Of a DNA stretch of 64,000 bases, positions 7,615-16,631 are shown one piece after another; the stretch's first letter is position 1, and each line of letters starts with the position of its first letter. The notes under the pieces are model-generated. The model was not told the origin of the DNA, did not search any database, and saw nothing but the letters and a program-made list of their open reading frames with translations. The stretch comes from Oceanococcus atlanticus (lineage in GTDB: Bacteria; Pseudomonadota; Gammaproteobacteria; Nevskiales; Oceanococcaceae). The stretch lies in the NCBI RefSeq assembly GCF_002088235.1, contig NZ_AQQV01000004.1, positions 62,001 through 126,000 of the forward strand. The letters are read 5' to 3'. A program made the translations under genes and the position numbers.

Positions 7615-8928
7615 CTAGCGCGATGCGCTCATGATGCTCAGACCCTTGAGCAGGTTGAGCGCTTCGTACAACGCGTAGTCGGACTCGGCCAGGGACAGTT
7701 CCTCGTCATCCTTGCCGGCTTCCAAGGCGCTGGCGGCTTCGGCCTCATTCTCGTTATCGAGACGGTTGTTGAGGTCAGCTTCGGTGATCGGGGTGAACGA
7801 TTGCTCACGCTTGCTCACTTCCAGTGAACGGATGTTGACATCGGGTTCGATGCCTTCGGCCTGGATGGAGCGACCGTTGGGCGTGTAATAGCGCGCTGTG
7901 GTCAGCTTGATGGCCGCGTTGTTGCGCACCGGCACGATGGTCTGCACCGAGCCTTTGCCGAAGGTTTTGCGCCCGGCGATCACCGCGCGCTGGTGGTCCT
8001 GCAAAGCGCCAGCGACGATTTCCGAGGCCGAGGCCGAGCCTTCATTGACCAGTACCACGATCGGTTTGTCGTACAGGGCATCGCCCGGCTTGGCGGTGAA
8101 TTCGCGCAAGGCGCTGTCATGGCGACCCTTGATCGATACCACCGTGCCGCTTTCAAGGAAAATGTCAGACACGTCGACAGCGGCGGTGAGCACGCCGCCC
8201 GGGTTATTGCGCAGGTCGAGGATGATGCCGCGCAGCTTGTCGTCAGCTTCCTGGTTGAGCTTGTTCAGCTGTTTCTCTACCGATGCAGCGGTGTTGCCGG
8301 AGAAGGTGGAGATGCGCAGATAGCCGTAGCGCGGCTCCAGCATGCGCGAGCGCACGCTCTCGACCTTGATGATGTCGCGGGTGATGTTGACCTTGAACGG
8401 CTGGGCGCCGCCTTCACGCATCACCAGCAGATCGATCTTGGTGCCGGGCTTGCCGCGCATCATGCGCACCGCTTCGCTCAGGGTCATGCCTTTGACCGGC
8501 TTTTCGTCGATGCGCACGATCAGGTCGCCCGCCTCGATACCGGCGCGGCTGGCCGGGGTGTCGTCGATGGGCGAGACCACGCGCACGAAACCGTTGTACA
8601 TCTGCACTTCAATACCCAGACCGCCGAACTTGCCGGAGGTGGAAATCGACATTTCCTTGTATTCCTCGCTGTCGAGGTAGGCCGAGTGCGGGTCCAGGCC
8701 GTCGAGCATGCCGCGGATGGCGTGTTCGATCAGTTCCTTGTCGTCGATGTCCTCGACGTAATTGTCTTTGACCTGGGAAAGAATTTCGGCAAACGCCTGA
8801 AGCTCCTGCAACGGCAGACTGGCCGGGCTACTTTCGCGGTCGGCGAAAACACCCTGGGTCAGGGTGATGGAGGCACCCAGCAGAACGCCGGTGGCCATCA
8901 GTGCAGTAGCTTTGAACTTGGTTGCCAT
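7615..8928 (-). CDS. ctpA: CtpA, S41-family carboxy-terminal processing protease
   Basis: Periplasmic serine protease of 437 residues. Seen: an N-terminal signal peptide or anchor (ATALMATGVLLGASITLTQ), a helical lead segment (LQAFAEILSQVKDNYVEDID), and a PDZ domain around residues 95-180 (GGLGIEVQM, AGIEAGDLIVRID). The S41 catalytic core carries the serine in NEGSASASEIVAGAL and the lysine in RKTFGKGSVQ, which form the Ser/Lys dyad. Known CtpA-type proteases trim or degrade envelope proteins, often peptidoglycan hydrolases. It lies downstream of envC on the same strand, the arrangement also seen in Pseudomonas, so an EnvC-like factor could be functionally linked. Confidence 0.93.
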   Translation of the reverse strand: MATKFKATALMATGVLLGASITLTQGVFADRESSPASLPLQELQAFAEILSQVKDNYVEDIDDKELIEHAIRGMLDGLDPHSAYLDSEEYKEMSISTSGKFGGLGIEVQMYNGFVRVVSPIDDTPASRAGIEAGDLIVRIDEKPVKGMTLSEAVRMMRGKPGTKIDLLVMREGGAQPFKVNITRDIIKVESVRSRMLEPRYGYLRISTFSGNTAASVEKQLNKLNQEADDKLRGIILDLRNNPGGVLTAAVDVSDIFLESGTVVSIKGRHDSALREFTAKPGDALYDKPIVVLVNEGSASASEIVAGALQDHQRAVIAGRKTFGKGSVQTIVPVRNNAAIKLTTARYYTPNGRSIQAEGIEPDVNIRSLEVSKREQSFTPITEADLNNRLDNENEAEAASALEAGKDDEELSLAESDYALYEALNLLKGLSIMSASR

Positions 8929-9069
8929 AGTGAATCTTTTCGTGCGCGCTGCCCGGGGCGCGGCTGTCGCGGATAACGGGCGTTTGGACTGCGAGAGAGC
9001 GGGAAAAATTCCGGCTTTCCGGAAGAACGCCCAACATTACCACACAAAAGTGTGAAGAAACCGTTGTTT

Positions 9070-10275
9070 TCAGGGGTTTGCGGCGCGTAGCCAGCGGATG
9101 GGGTTATGCGTTTTCCGACCCTGGCGAATCTCCAGATAGACCCCGGGCTTGTCGTGTCCACCGGTGTTGCCGGCCTGGGCCAGCGATTCGCCCGCCTTGA
9201 CGCTGTCACCCACCGCCTTGTTGGCCGTCTGATTATGCCCGTACAGGCTGAACCAGCCTTCGCCGTGGTCGACGATCACCAGCAGGCCGAAATGATGCAT
9301 CCAGTCCACGTAGACCACCCGTCCGGAGGCCACTGCACGCACTGGCGCGCCCTCATCAGCGCCCAGCCACAGTCCTTTCCACCTGGTTTCGCCGTCGGCT
9401 TTCAGGCTGTTGTAGCTGGCCAAGGTCGGGCCTTCGACCGGCCGGAACAGCTGGCCTTTCAGATTGGCCAGATTGCCACTGAGCGACGGCAACTGAGTCT
9501 GCTTGAGCGCAGCACTGAGTTGCTCGATGAGTTGCTCCAGACGGGCTTGCTGATTGCGCAGGTCACGCAATGTGGCGCCGCCGGCGCCGAGCCGCGACTG
9601 GACTTCGTCGAGCAGGGCCTGGCGTTGCTGACGCTGCGTCTGGATGCCGGCCAGGGCCTGCTCGCGACTGGTTTTCAGGGCCTTGAGTTCATTCAGCGCC
9701 TGGGCCGCTTCCTTGTTCTTGGTTTCCAGCTGGGTCAGGGTCGCTTCGAAGGCCATGATGCGCTCCTGGTAAGCGCGCTGGAAATATTCCAGATAGACCT
9801 GCATGCGGGCCAGGCGGGCAGGGTCATGCTGGCTCAGCAGCATGCGTGTGCGCGCCTGGCGCCCGATGATGTAGGCCGCACGCAACTGTGATTCCAGGGC
9901 CTTGTAATGCCCGCTGAGTTCGCTTTGCAGCGCTTTGCGTTCCGCTTCGAGACGCGCGCTGCGGGTTTCCGCCGCGCGCAGATCGCGGGTCACCGTGCGG
10001 GTGGCTTCGCGCAAGCTGGCCAGGCGTTGCTCGATGCGTTCGATGTCCTGGCTGAGGCTGTCCTGGGTCTGCTTGTCGCGCTCAACCTGCGCGGCAATGC
10101 TCTGGATGCGCGCCTTGAGGGAGGCCAGTTCCGCTTTTTTTTGCGCCAGATCGCCCTGCGCCGCGAGTTGCAGTGGAATAAGGAGGAGGGCGAAAACGAA
10201 CATGCGCATGGCGGCGCGCATGTTCGCATGAGCCTTGACGGATTTCATCTTGCGCAACGGTCGGGCGGGTTTCAT
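9070..10275 (-). CDS. envC: EnvC-like murein hydrolase activator (coiled coil plus degenerate LytM)
   Basis: Protein of 401 residues with a signal peptide (MFVFALLLIPLQLAAQ), a long coiled coil over about residues 40-260 (rich in Q, L, A, R and K) and a C-terminal LytM/M23 domain (about 290-400). The zinc ligands are not the set of an active enzyme: the HxGxD position reads RWKGLWLGAD, and the HxH position reads YLEIRQ. EnvC has the same losses, so this is probably an activator of AmiA/AmiB-type amidases at the division site rather than a hydrolase. One histidine is kept in SLYGHN. In-frame ATGs at positions 10, 19 and 23 leave the exact start open. Confidence 0.85.
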   Translation of the reverse strand: MKPARPLRKMKSVKAHANMRAAMRMFVFALLLIPLQLAAQGDLAQKKAELASLKARIQSIAAQVERDKQTQDSLSQDIERIEQRLASLREATRTVTRDLRAAETRSARLEAERKALQSELSGHYKALESQLRAAYIIGRQARTRMLLSQHDPARLARMQVYLEYFQRAYQERIMAFEATLTQLETKNKEAAQALNELKALKTSREQALAGIQTQRQQRQALLDEVQSRLGAGGATLRDLRNQQARLEQLIEQLSAALKQTQLPSLSGNLANLKGQLFRPVEGPTLASYNSLKADGETRWKGLWLGADEGAPVRAVASGRVVYVDWMHHFGLLVIVDHGEGWFSLYGHNQTANKAVGDSVKAGESLAQAGNTGGHDKPGVYLEIRQGRKTHNPIRWLRAANP

Positions 10276-10315
10276 GCGTGAGCCTCAGAGGCGATAATGG
10301 CGGTTTTCCCGCGCG

Positions 10316-10750
10316 ATGTCCTTCATGCAGCAGTTCAGCGAATTTCTTGGTAACCACATGCTCCTGGCTGGAGCCCTGCTGGCCATACTGGTGGCGCTTA
10401 TTGCCAACGAACTGGTGCTGATCCGCCGCGGCGGGCGTCGGCTGGCACCGTCCGATGCGGTGCGCCTGATCAACGACAAGGATGCGCTGATCGTGGATCT
10501 GCGCGCGGCCACCGACTACAAGCGCGGTCACATCGTTGATTCGCGCAACATTCCGATGGCCAAGCTGGATGATGAAATCAAAAGCCTGCGCAAACACCAG
10601 AGCAAGCCGATACTGCTGTGCTGTGCGCTGGGTTCGAGCGCAGCCCAGGCCGGTGTGAAGCTGCGTGCTGCCGGCTTTGAAGAGGTTTACCCCATGTCCG
10701 GCGGTATCAATGCCTGGCAGAACGCCGGCTTGCCGCTGACCACCAAATAA
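10316..10750 (+). CDS. yibN: Membrane-anchored rhodanese-like protein (YibN type)
   Basis: Protein of 144 residues with one N-terminal transmembrane helix (MLLAGALLAILVALIANELVL) followed by a rhodanese domain (residues 45-140). The active-loop cysteine lies in LLCCALGSSA, and the domain opens with the typical LSPxDAVRLIN-like segment and IVDLRAATDYKRGHI. Rhodaneses carry sulfane sulfur; the acceptor here is unknown. The order yibN-secB-gpsA is conserved in gammaproteobacteria, though grxC, which often lies between yibN and secB, is missing. Divergent from envC with a 40-bp gap. An ATG at 325 of the same frame (10325) is an alternative start. Confidence 0.88.
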   Translation: MSFMQQFSEFLGNHMLLAGALLAILVALIANELVLIRRGGRRLAPSDAVRLINDKDALIVDLRAATDYKRGHIVDSRNIPMAKLDDEIKSLRKHQSKPILLCCALGSSAAQAGVKLRAAGFEEVYPMSGGINAWQNAGLPLTTK

Positions 10751-10787
10751 ACCGGCGTTCGCGCCATACCGTTTCACAGGATTCAAC

Positions 10788-11279
10788 GTGACAGACAAAG
10801 CTTCGCAAGACGCCGCTGCAGCGCCGGCCACCGGCCCGCAGGTGGTGATGCAGAAAATCTATCTCAAAGACTGCTCGGTCGAAATTCCTGGTGCGCCGCT
10901 GGTGTTTACCAAGGAGTGGAAGCCGAAGATGGACGTGCAGATCAACACCGATGTCAAAGGTGTTGCCGACAGCACCCATGAGGTCACCCTGTCGGTGACC
11001 GTGACCGCCAAGCTGGACGACAACACGGCTTATCTGGTGGAGGCGCACCAGGCCGGAATTTTCGTGTTGCGCGGCTTTGCCGAGAAGGACGATCAGCGGC
11101 CGGTGCTGGGCGCCTATTGCCCCAACGCCTTGTTCCCGTATCTGCGCGAGACCGTCAGCGACCTGATTCAGCGCGCCGGGTTTCCGCAGTTCCTGCTCCA
11201 GCCGGTCAACTTCGACGCGCTGTTTCAGGAATATCTCAAGCAGCAGCAGGCCGGAGCGGACGGCGCGGCCAAGCACTGA
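10788..11279 (+). CDS. secB: SecB, protein-export chaperone
   Basis: Protein of 163 residues, the usual SecB length. SecB is a homotetrameric cytoplasmic chaperone that keeps preproteins unfolded and hands them to SecA. Seen: the conserved FQMQKIYLKD-like opening (VMQKIYLKDCSVEIP), the EVTLSVTVTAKLDDNTAYLVEAHQAGIF core strands, the GAYCPNALFPYLRE signature around residues 110-122 and the helix FPQFLLQPVNFDALF. The start is a GTG at 10788. It follows yibN by 37 bp and precedes gpsA. Confidence 0.97.
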   Translation: MTDKASQDAAAAPATGPQVVMQKIYLKDCSVEIPGAPLVFTKEWKPKMDVQINTDVKGVADSTHEVTLSVTVTAKLDDNTAYLVEAHQAGIFVLRGFAEKDDQRPVLGAYCPNALFPYLRETVSDLIQRAGFPQFLLQPVNFDALFQEYLKQQQAGADGAAKH

Positions 11280-11311
11280 GCCGTAACCATGCGCCACAGC
11301 GGAGAACGGGC

Positions 11312-12304
11312 ATGACTCAGATCGCAGTTTTCGGTGCGGGCTCCTACGGCACATCGCTGGCCATACAGCTGGCCCGCAACGGTTGCGACACCTTGCTGTG
11401 GGGGCGCGATGCGGCCCAGCTCAAGCAGCTTGCCGCCGAGCGCGTCAATCAGCGCTACCTGCCGGGTTGCGATTTCCCCGCGCGTTTGCGCGTGGCGGAA
11501 AGCCTGGAGCAGGCTGCGGCAGTGTCATTCTGGCTGCTGGCCGTGCCCAGTCATGCGCTGGGTCCGCTGGTCGATACGCTCAAGCCGCTGGCCACGGGGC
11601 CGCGACGTGTGGCCTGTGCCAGCAAGGGTTTTGAACCCGAAACCGGCCGCCTGGCCCACGAGGTTGTGGCTGACGGACTCGGGCGCGTGCCGTTTGCGAT
11701 TGTGTCCGGGCCGACCTTTGCCAAGGAGGTCGGGCGCGGCTTGCCCTCGGCCATCACCATTGCCTCACGCACCCCCGGGTTTGCCGCAGAAACCGCTGAT
11801 GCGCTGCATGGGCCGGGTATGCGCGCCTACACCTCGGATGACGTCATCGGTGTGGAAGTTGGTGGCGGGGTCAAGAACGTCATTGCCATTGCGGTCGGCG
11901 CCGCTGACGGCATGGGCCTGGGCGCCAACACCCGCGCGTTGCTGATCACCCGGGGCATGCGCGAGATCATGCGCCTGGGTGAAGCCATGGGAGGTCAGGC
12001 GGAGACCCTGATGGGGCTGTCGGGCATGGGCGATCTGGTGCTGACCTGCACCGATGATCAGTCGCGCAACCGGCGCCTGGGCAAGGCCATCGGCCAGGGC
12101 CGTGACGTGGATGCGGCGCAGCAGGAGATCGGCCAGGTTGTCGAGGGCGTGCGCAACGCCGTCGAGGTCAATCTGCTGGCCACCCGCTACAAGGTCGAAA
12201 TGCCGATCAGCCAGCAGGTCTACCGTGTGTTGCATGAGGGTGTGGCCGTGCGTCAGGCCTTTTACGAGCTGTCCTCGCGCCCGCCCGGGGCCGAGTCCCG
12301 CTAA
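11312..12304 (+). CDS. gpsA: GpsA, NAD(P)-dependent glycerol-3-phosphate dehydrogenase
   Basis: Enzyme of 330 residues that reduces dihydroxyacetone phosphate to sn-glycerol 3-phosphate, the first step of phospholipid synthesis, in the cytoplasm. Seen: the dinucleotide loop GAGSYGTSLA near the N-terminus, the SGPTFAKEVGRGLPSAIT motif around residue 130, the catalytic lysine in VGGGVKNVIAIAVG, and the substrate-binding GLGANTRALLITRG. The GLSGMGDLVLTCTDDQSRNR helix follows. The frame is open further upstream, but the ATG at 11312 aligns with the family start and lies after a GGAG site. Its end lies 3 bp from the end of convergent lptB. Confidence 0.97.
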   Translation: MTQIAVFGAGSYGTSLAIQLARNGCDTLLWGRDAAQLKQLAAERVNQRYLPGCDFPARLRVAESLEQAAAVSFWLLAVPSHALGPLVDTLKPLATGPRRVACASKGFEPETGRLAHEVVADGLGRVPFAIVSGPTFAKEVGRGLPSAITIASRTPGFAAETADALHGPGMRAYTSDDVIGVEVGGGVKNVIAIAVGAADGMGLGANTRALLITRGMREIMRLGEAMGGQAETLMGLSGMGDLVLTCTDDQSRNRRLGKAIGQGRDVDAAQQEIGQVVEGVRNAVEVNLLATRYKVEMPISQQVYRVLHEGVAVRQAFYELSSRPPGAESR

Positions 12305-12307
12305 GTC

Positions 12308-13030
12308 TTACATGCGGAAGTCGTCGCCCAGGTAAACCTTGCGCACCTGCTCGTTCTCGAGCACGTTCTGCGGGGTGCCCTCTGCGATCACGCCGCCTTC
12401 GCTGAGGATGTAGGCACGGCTGCAGATGCCCAGGGTTTCGCGCACGTTGTGGTCGGTGATGAGCACGCCAATGCCACGATCTCGCAGGTGGTTGACGATC
12501 AGCTGGATGTCGCCAACGGCGATCGGGTCGACCCCGGCGAAGGGTTCGTCGAGCAGGATAAATCGTGGCTCGGCAGCCAGTGCGCGGGCAATTTCCACGC
12601 GGCGCCGCTCGCCGCCCGACAGGCTCATGCCCAGCCCGTCGCGGATGTGCGTGATGTGCAGTTCCTCCAGCAGCTTTTCCAACTCTTCACGATGCTGGCT
12701 GCGTTTGAGGTCCTTGCGCACCTGCAGGATGCTCAGGATGTTCTCGGTCACGCTGAGTTTGCGAAAGATCGAGGCTTCCTGCGGCAGGTAGCCGACACCG
12801 AGCCGTGCTCGCAGGTGCATGGGCAGGTGGGTGATGTCGATGTCGCCGACGCTGATGCGCCCTTCATCCGCCGGGACCAGCCCGACCATCATGTAGAACG
12901 AGGTGGTTTTGCCCGCGCCATTGGGGCCGAGCAGGCCGACGATTTCGCCCGGGTTGACGTGCAGCGACACGCCATTGACCACGGTGCGCTTGCGGTAGCG
13001 CTTGACCAGGTTGTGGGCGACCAGGCTCAC
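12308..13030 (-). CDS. lptB: LptB, ATPase of the LPS export complex
   Basis: ABC ATPase of 240 residues that powers LptFG extraction of lipopolysaccharide from the inner membrane. Seen: Walker [11 protein letters not shown]-loop region [13 protein letters not shown], signature [15 protein letters not shown], Walker [14 protein letters not shown] and the H-loop [11 protein letters not shown], all LptB-like. The start is GTG, overlapping the lptA stop by four bases. It is the last gene of yrbG-kdsD-kdsC-lptC-lptA-lptB. The rpoN gene that usually follows lptB is absent, and gpsA converges instead. Confidence 0.96.
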   Translation of the reverse strand: MSLVAHNLVKRYRKRTVVNGVSLHVNPGEIVGLLGPNGAGKTTSFYMMVGLVPADEGRISVGDIDITHLPMHLRARLGVGYLPQEASIFRKLSVTENILSILQVRKDLKRSQHREELEKLLEELHITHIRDGLGMSLSGGERRRVEIARALAAEPRFILLDEPFAGVDPIAVGDIQLIVNHLRDRGIGVLITDHNVRETLGICSRAYILSEGGVIAEGTPQNVLENEQVRKVYLGDDFRM

Positions 13031-13545
13031 GGTTTGCTGCTGGCCTCGGCCGGCGGGTTGATCACGATGCGGACACGGTCCTTACCGCCGTCGGCCTGGA
13101 TGCGGGCGTTGGCCACGTCGTAGCGCACGCTGTCGCCCTGCAGTTCGTCTTCGCCGCGTTGAATGCGTGCATGGCCGGCCAGTTCAAGCACCTCGACGAT
13201 GGTGGTGTAGACGATCTGGCTGGCCGAAGCGATCACCGGCGGGCCGTCCTGTTCGGCCTGATGTTCGGCGGTGGCGGGATTGCCGGACAGGCGGGCTTCG
13301 ATCTGCCCGCTGGCCGGATCGCGCTGAATGCGCAGTTGCTCGCCGTGCATGGTCAGCGGCCCGCGCTTCAGGCGCACGTTGCCACGGTAGACGCTGACAT
13401 CGCGCTCCTCGCTCAACTCGGCCTCGTCGGCTTCGATTTCCACCGCCAGCGCATCGCTCAGAAAACCCGGGCGGTCTTGCTGCTGTGCGGCCACTGGCAG
13501 GCTGAGCCAGGTCAGCAGCAGGGCGATAAAAAGTTTACGGTTCAT
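13027..13545 (-). CDS. lptA: LptA, periplasmic LPS transport protein
   Basis: Protein of 172 residues with a signal peptide ([21 protein letters not shown]) and one OstA/LptA-type beta-jellyroll domain. LptA forms the periplasmic bridge that carries lipopolysaccharide from LptC to LptD. Seen: the family strands [21 protein letters not shown]-like opening, [13 protein letters not shown], and [12 protein letters not shown] near the C-terminus. The ATG at 13545 is preferred over one five codons upstream (13560) because it starts directly at the basic n-region of the signal peptide. It overlaps the lptC end, which suggests translational coupling. Confidence 0.93.
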   Translation of the reverse strand: MNRKLFIALLLTWLSLPVAAQQQDRPGFLSDALAVEIEADEAELSEERDVSVYRGNVRLKRGPLTMHGEQLRIQRDPASGQIEARLSGNPATAEHQAEQDGPPVIASASQIVYTTIVEVLELAGHARIQRGEDELQGDSVRYDVANARIQADGGKDRVRIVINPPAEASSKP

Positions 13546-14107
13546 AGCGGACGCGGACATCGGAGAGCAGGCGCAGTTCCTGGCCGGCCATATCTGTACG
13601 CAGGCCGGTGGCGGTGGCGTTCACGCTGTCGGAATTCATGTGCACGGTGGATTCGGTGTCAATCAGGCGTTCGGCAAAACGAATGCGGATGCTGTCCGTA
13701 CTCAGGTTCACGGTTTCGCCGGTTCGCAGTGTACCGTGCATTTTGACATCGCCGGACAGTTCCAGCGATTCCTCGCCCGGTGGGATGTGTCCGCTGCGCG
13801 CGGTCAGCGTCCATGGCCCGTTGAGATAGTCGACTTCAACATCGGCCATGCTCACGCTGTCATCGGGGAAGTGCAGCACGTTGGCGGCGTTGACCCGGTA
13901 GAGCAGCTGGCCCTGCTCATCCATGCTGCTGAGCTGGGCGCCCCGGATGTAGTAGTCGGCCTCCGGTGGCGGTTTGGGCACCTCGGCGGCTGGCCGTGCG
14001 CCGGGTGTGCGTACCTGGGTGGCCACCCCGATCAGAATCGCCGGGATCAGGGCCAGCGGCAGGGCCGCAAGCCCGATACGGGTTCGGATCGTGGGGCTGG
14101 CTTTCAT
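13535..14107 (-). CDS. lptC: LptC, inner-membrane LPS transport protein
   Basis: Bitopic protein of 190 residues. One N-terminal transmembrane helix (IGLAALPLALIPAILIGVAT) is followed by a periplasmic beta-jellyroll. LptC receives lipopolysaccharide from LptFG and passes it to LptA. Seen: DYYIRGAQLSSMDEQGQLLYRVNA and VDYLNGPWTLTARSG, the typical LptC early strands, then LSGDVKMHG and VNLSTDSIRI repeats shared with LptA. The ATG overlaps the kdsC end. Its placement between kdsC and lptA confirms the call. Confidence 0.94.
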   Translation of the reverse strand: MKASPTIRTRIGLAALPLALIPAILIGVATQVRTPGARPAAEVPKPPPEADYYIRGAQLSSMDEQGQLLYRVNAANVLHFPDDSVSMADVEVDYLNGPWTLTARSGHIPPGEESLELSGDVKMHGTLRTGETVNLSTDSIRIRFAERLIDTESTVHMNSDSVNATATGLRTDMAGQELRLLSDVRVRYEP

Positions 14108-14595
14108 CGCGTCGAAAGGATCAGATCAGAGATTTCGCGCACCGCGCCGTGGCCGCCATTGCTGGGCGCAACCCAATCGGCAGCGGCCCGCACATCGGCA
14201 TGCGCATCCGCCGGGCAAAAGGCCGCGCCGCAAGCTGCAAACAGGGGCAGGTCCGGGGTGTCATCGCCGACCATGGCGGCCTGCTGCGGCGAGATGCCGA
14301 GGTGTTCGATCAGCTCTTCGAACAGTGGCAGTTTGTCGTCCTGACCGAAGTACCGGTGGGTCACGCCCAGCGATTTGAGGCGCTGGGCCAGACCACCAGC
14401 CGGGCGACCGCTGATCACCGCGGTGACGATGCCCGCGGCCTGCAGGTTTTTCAGTCCGAGGCCGTCGCGCACATGGGTGCTGCGCCATTCCTGGCCGTCC
14501 GGGCCGAGATACAGCTTGCCATCGGTGAGCACGCCGTCGATGTCGAAAATCACCAGTTTGAGTGCGCTCAGGCGGGCGCGCAGGTCGTCATTCAT
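14104..14595 (-). CDS. kdsC: KdsC, 3-deoxy-D-manno-octulosonate 8-phosphate phosphatase
   Basis: HAD phosphatase of 163 residues that hydrolyses Kdo-8-phosphate to Kdo for the LPS inner core, in the cytoplasm. Seen: HAD motif I FDIDGVLTDGKLYLG with the two catalytic aspartates, the C0-type short hairpin SDVH-like region STHVRDGLGLKNL, motif II (VISGRPAG) and motif III/IV (MVGDDTPDLPLF). This is the usual capless KdsC tetramer type. The ATG shares its A with the kdsD stop (TGATG). It overlaps lptC by four bases. Confidence 0.95.
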   Translation of the reverse strand: MNDDLRARLSALKLVIFDIDGVLTDGKLYLGPDGQEWRSTHVRDGLGLKNLQAAGIVTAVISGRPAGGLAQRLKSLGVTHRYFGQDDKLPLFEELIEHLGISPQQAAMVGDDTPDLPLFAACGAAFCPADAHADVRAAADWVAPSNGGHGAVREISDLILSTR

Positions 14596-15578
14596 CAGAT
14601 CACTCCGGCACGCAGCAGATCATGCATGTGCAATGCGCCTTGCAGGCGCTTGTCCTGATCGGCAACCAGCAGCGCGGTGATGCTGTGCTGCTGCATCATG
14701 GCCACGGCTTCGGCCGCCAGCTGATCGGCGTCGATGGTCTTGGGGCCGGGGCTCATGACCTCCTCGATCAGAGTGCTGTGCATGTCAGCGTTGCGGTCCA
14801 GCGTGCGGCGCAAATCGCCATCGGTGAAGATGCCGATGATGCGCTGGTCGTCGTCAATGACCGCGGTCATGCCCATGCCTTTTCGGGTCACTTCGATCAG
14901 GGCTTCGGCCAGCGGTGCGCCGCGCCGTATCGCGGGGACATCATCGCCGGCATGCATCACATCGCGAACATGAACCAGCAGGCGTCGGCCGAGGCTGCCG
15001 CCCGGGTGTGAGCGGGCGAAGTCTTCAGCGGTAAAACCGCGCGCATCCAGCAGGGCCACGGCCAGGGCATCGCCCATTGCCAGGGTTGCGGTGGAGCTCG
15101 CGGTTGGCGCCAAATTGAGCGGGCAGGCTTCCTTGGCCACGGCCACATTGAGGTGCACGTCGGCCTCGCTGGCCAGGCTGGACTCGGGGCGACCGCTCAT
15201 GGCGATCAGCGGCACGCCCTGGCGTTTGATCAGCGGGATCAGGGTCAGCAGTTCGGCGGTTTCACCCGAATACGACAATCCCACGACCACATCCTTGGGC
15301 GTGATCATGCCGAGATCACCATGGCTGGCTTCGCCCGGGTGGAGGAAGAATGACGGTGTGCCGGTGCTGGCTAACGTGGCTGCGATCTTGTTGCCGATGT
15401 GGCCGGATTTGCCCATGCCGGTGACCACCACGCGCCCTTCGCAGGCCAGCATCAGGTCGCAGGCCCGTGCGAAATCGGCATCGATGCGATCGGTCAAGGC
15501 GGTCAGCGCGTCGCGTTCGATGCTCAGGACTTCACGGCCACGTTCGATCAGCGTCTCGGGTTTCATCGCAGCACTCAC
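14595..15578 (-). CDS. kdsD: KdsD, D-arabinose 5-phosphate isomerase
   Basis: Protein of 327 residues that converts ribulose 5-phosphate to arabinose 5-phosphate, the first committed sugar for Kdo. Seen: an N-terminal SIS domain (VVTGMGKSGHIGNKIAATLASTGTPSFFLHPGEASHGDLGM), the middle SYSGET phosphate-binding loop, and two C-terminal CBS domains (from about residue 205; RDVMHAGDDVPAI and IFTDGDLRR). The start is GTG at 15578, overlapping the yrbG stop; an ATG four codons in is an alternative. It forms one Kdo pathway unit with kdsC. Confidence 0.96.
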   Translation of the reverse strand: MSAAMKPETLIERGREVLSIERDALTALTDRIDADFARACDLMLACEGRVVVTGMGKSGHIGNKIAATLASTGTPSFFLHPGEASHGDLGMITPKDVVVGLSYSGETAELLTLIPLIKRQGVPLIAMSGRPESSLASEADVHLNVAVAKEACPLNLAPTASSTATLAMGDALAVALLDARGFTAEDFARSHPGGSLGRRLLVHVRDVMHAGDDVPAIRRGAPLAEALIEVTRKGMGMTAVIDDDQRIIGIFTDGDLRRTLDRNADMHSTLIEEVMSPGPKTIDADQLAAEAVAMMQQHSITALLVADQDKRLQGALHMHDLLRAGVI

Positions 15579-16549
15579 AGCAGATTCAGGTCAATCGCCA
15601 GTATAAGTTCGTAAGCCGCAAAGGCGGCCAGCAACAGCCCGCCCTCAAGCCGCGAGATGCGGCCTGGGCCGCGCCAGCCGAAGGCCATGATCAGGGTTGC
15701 CACGGTGAGTCCGAGCATGACCGGCAGGTCGCGCGCCATCAGCTCGCTGTCCAGCGCCGGGGCCGCGATCAGGCCGGGCAGGCCGAGGACCAGCAGGATG
15801 TTGAACAGATTGGAGCCCAGCACATTGCCCAGGGCCAGCTCGGCTTCACCGCGCAGGGCGCTGGCCACCGAGGCGGCGAGTTCGGGCAGGCTGGTGCCGA
15901 TGGCCACGATGGTGAGACCGATGACCAGGTCAGGAATGCCGAAGGTGCGGGCGATCTCGCTGGCGCCCCAGACCAGCAGCTGGGCGCTGGCCGGCAGCAT
16001 GATCATGCCGAAGGCGACCCACATCCAGGCTTTGGCCTTGGGCAGCTGGGCGTCGTTTTCGTGCTCGGACAGTTCCGCAATCATGGGGTCATCGCTGGTT
16101 CCGCTGCGGGCCAGCGAGACCATCCAGCCGAGCATGCCAAGAAAACCGACGAACAGCACTGCGCCTTCAACCCGGCTCAGGATCAGGTCAGAGCACAGGT
16201 AATAGGCCAGCAGGCTGACGATCAGGACCAGCGGCAATTCCCGTTTGAGGATGCCCGAGGCCACCGCTAGAGGGGAGATCAGCGCCGTCACCCCCAGCAC
16301 CAGGGCCAGGTTGGTGATGTTGGAGCCCACGGCGTTACCCACGGCGATACTCGGTGCGCCGCTGAAGGAGGCGCTGAGCGAGACCAGAACCTCCGGGGCA
16401 GAGGTGCCGATGCCCACGATGGTGATCCCGATCAGCAGCGGCGGCGCGCCGAGCACGCGCGCGATGCTGGCGGCGCCAAGCACGAAGCGATCGGCGCTGT
16501 AGGTGAGCAGGATGAGGCCGGCGGCAACCGCGGCGAGTGAGACGAGCAT
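15575..16549 (-). CDS. yrbG: YrbG-type calcium/sodium antiporter
   Basis: Membrane protein of 324 residues from the Ca2+/cation antiporter superfamily. Seen: about ten hydrophobic segments in two inverted halves, each with an alpha-repeat: GIGTSAPEVLVSLSAS and GNAVGSNITNLALVLG in the first, AIGTSLPELAASVAS and GNVLGSNLFNILLVLG in the second. The acidic residues of GTSxPE coordinate the cation. A conserved first gene of the Kdo/Lpt operon; why it is there is unknown. The ATG at 16549 was chosen because it begins directly before the first transmembrane helix. Confidence 0.92.
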   Translation of the reverse strand: MLVSLAAVAAGLILLTYSADRFVLGAASIARVLGAPPLLIGITIVGIGTSAPEVLVSLSASFSGAPSIAVGNAVGSNITNLALVLGVTALISPLAVASGILKRELPLVLIVSLLAYYLCSDLILSRVEGAVLFVGFLGMLGWMVSLARSGTSDDPMIAELSEHENDAQLPKAKAWMWVAFGMIMLPASAQLLVWGASEIARTFGIPDLVIGLTIVAIGTSLPELAASVASALRGEAELALGNVLGSNLFNILLVLGLPGLIAAPALDSELMARDLPVMLGLTVATLIMAFGWRGPGRISRLEGGLLLAAFAAYELILAIDLNLL

Positions 16550-16631
16550 GTGTGATCCGGTCGGGCAATGAAGGCGGAAAGGCAAGCCATCAAGTAAACT
16601 TCGCCTCCGCTTGAACCCCGAATTCTAAACA

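Noticed and set aside
7993-8976. A 327-codon open frame on the plus strand
   Set aside because: Antisense to ctpA, which has a full PDZ and S41 catalytic core.
8980-9060. TTCCGG/CCGGAA and CACAC/GTGTG repeats between envC and ctpA as a terminator
   Set aside because: Stems are 5-6 bp with no T-run in the minus direction, and envC and ctpA may be co-transcribed.
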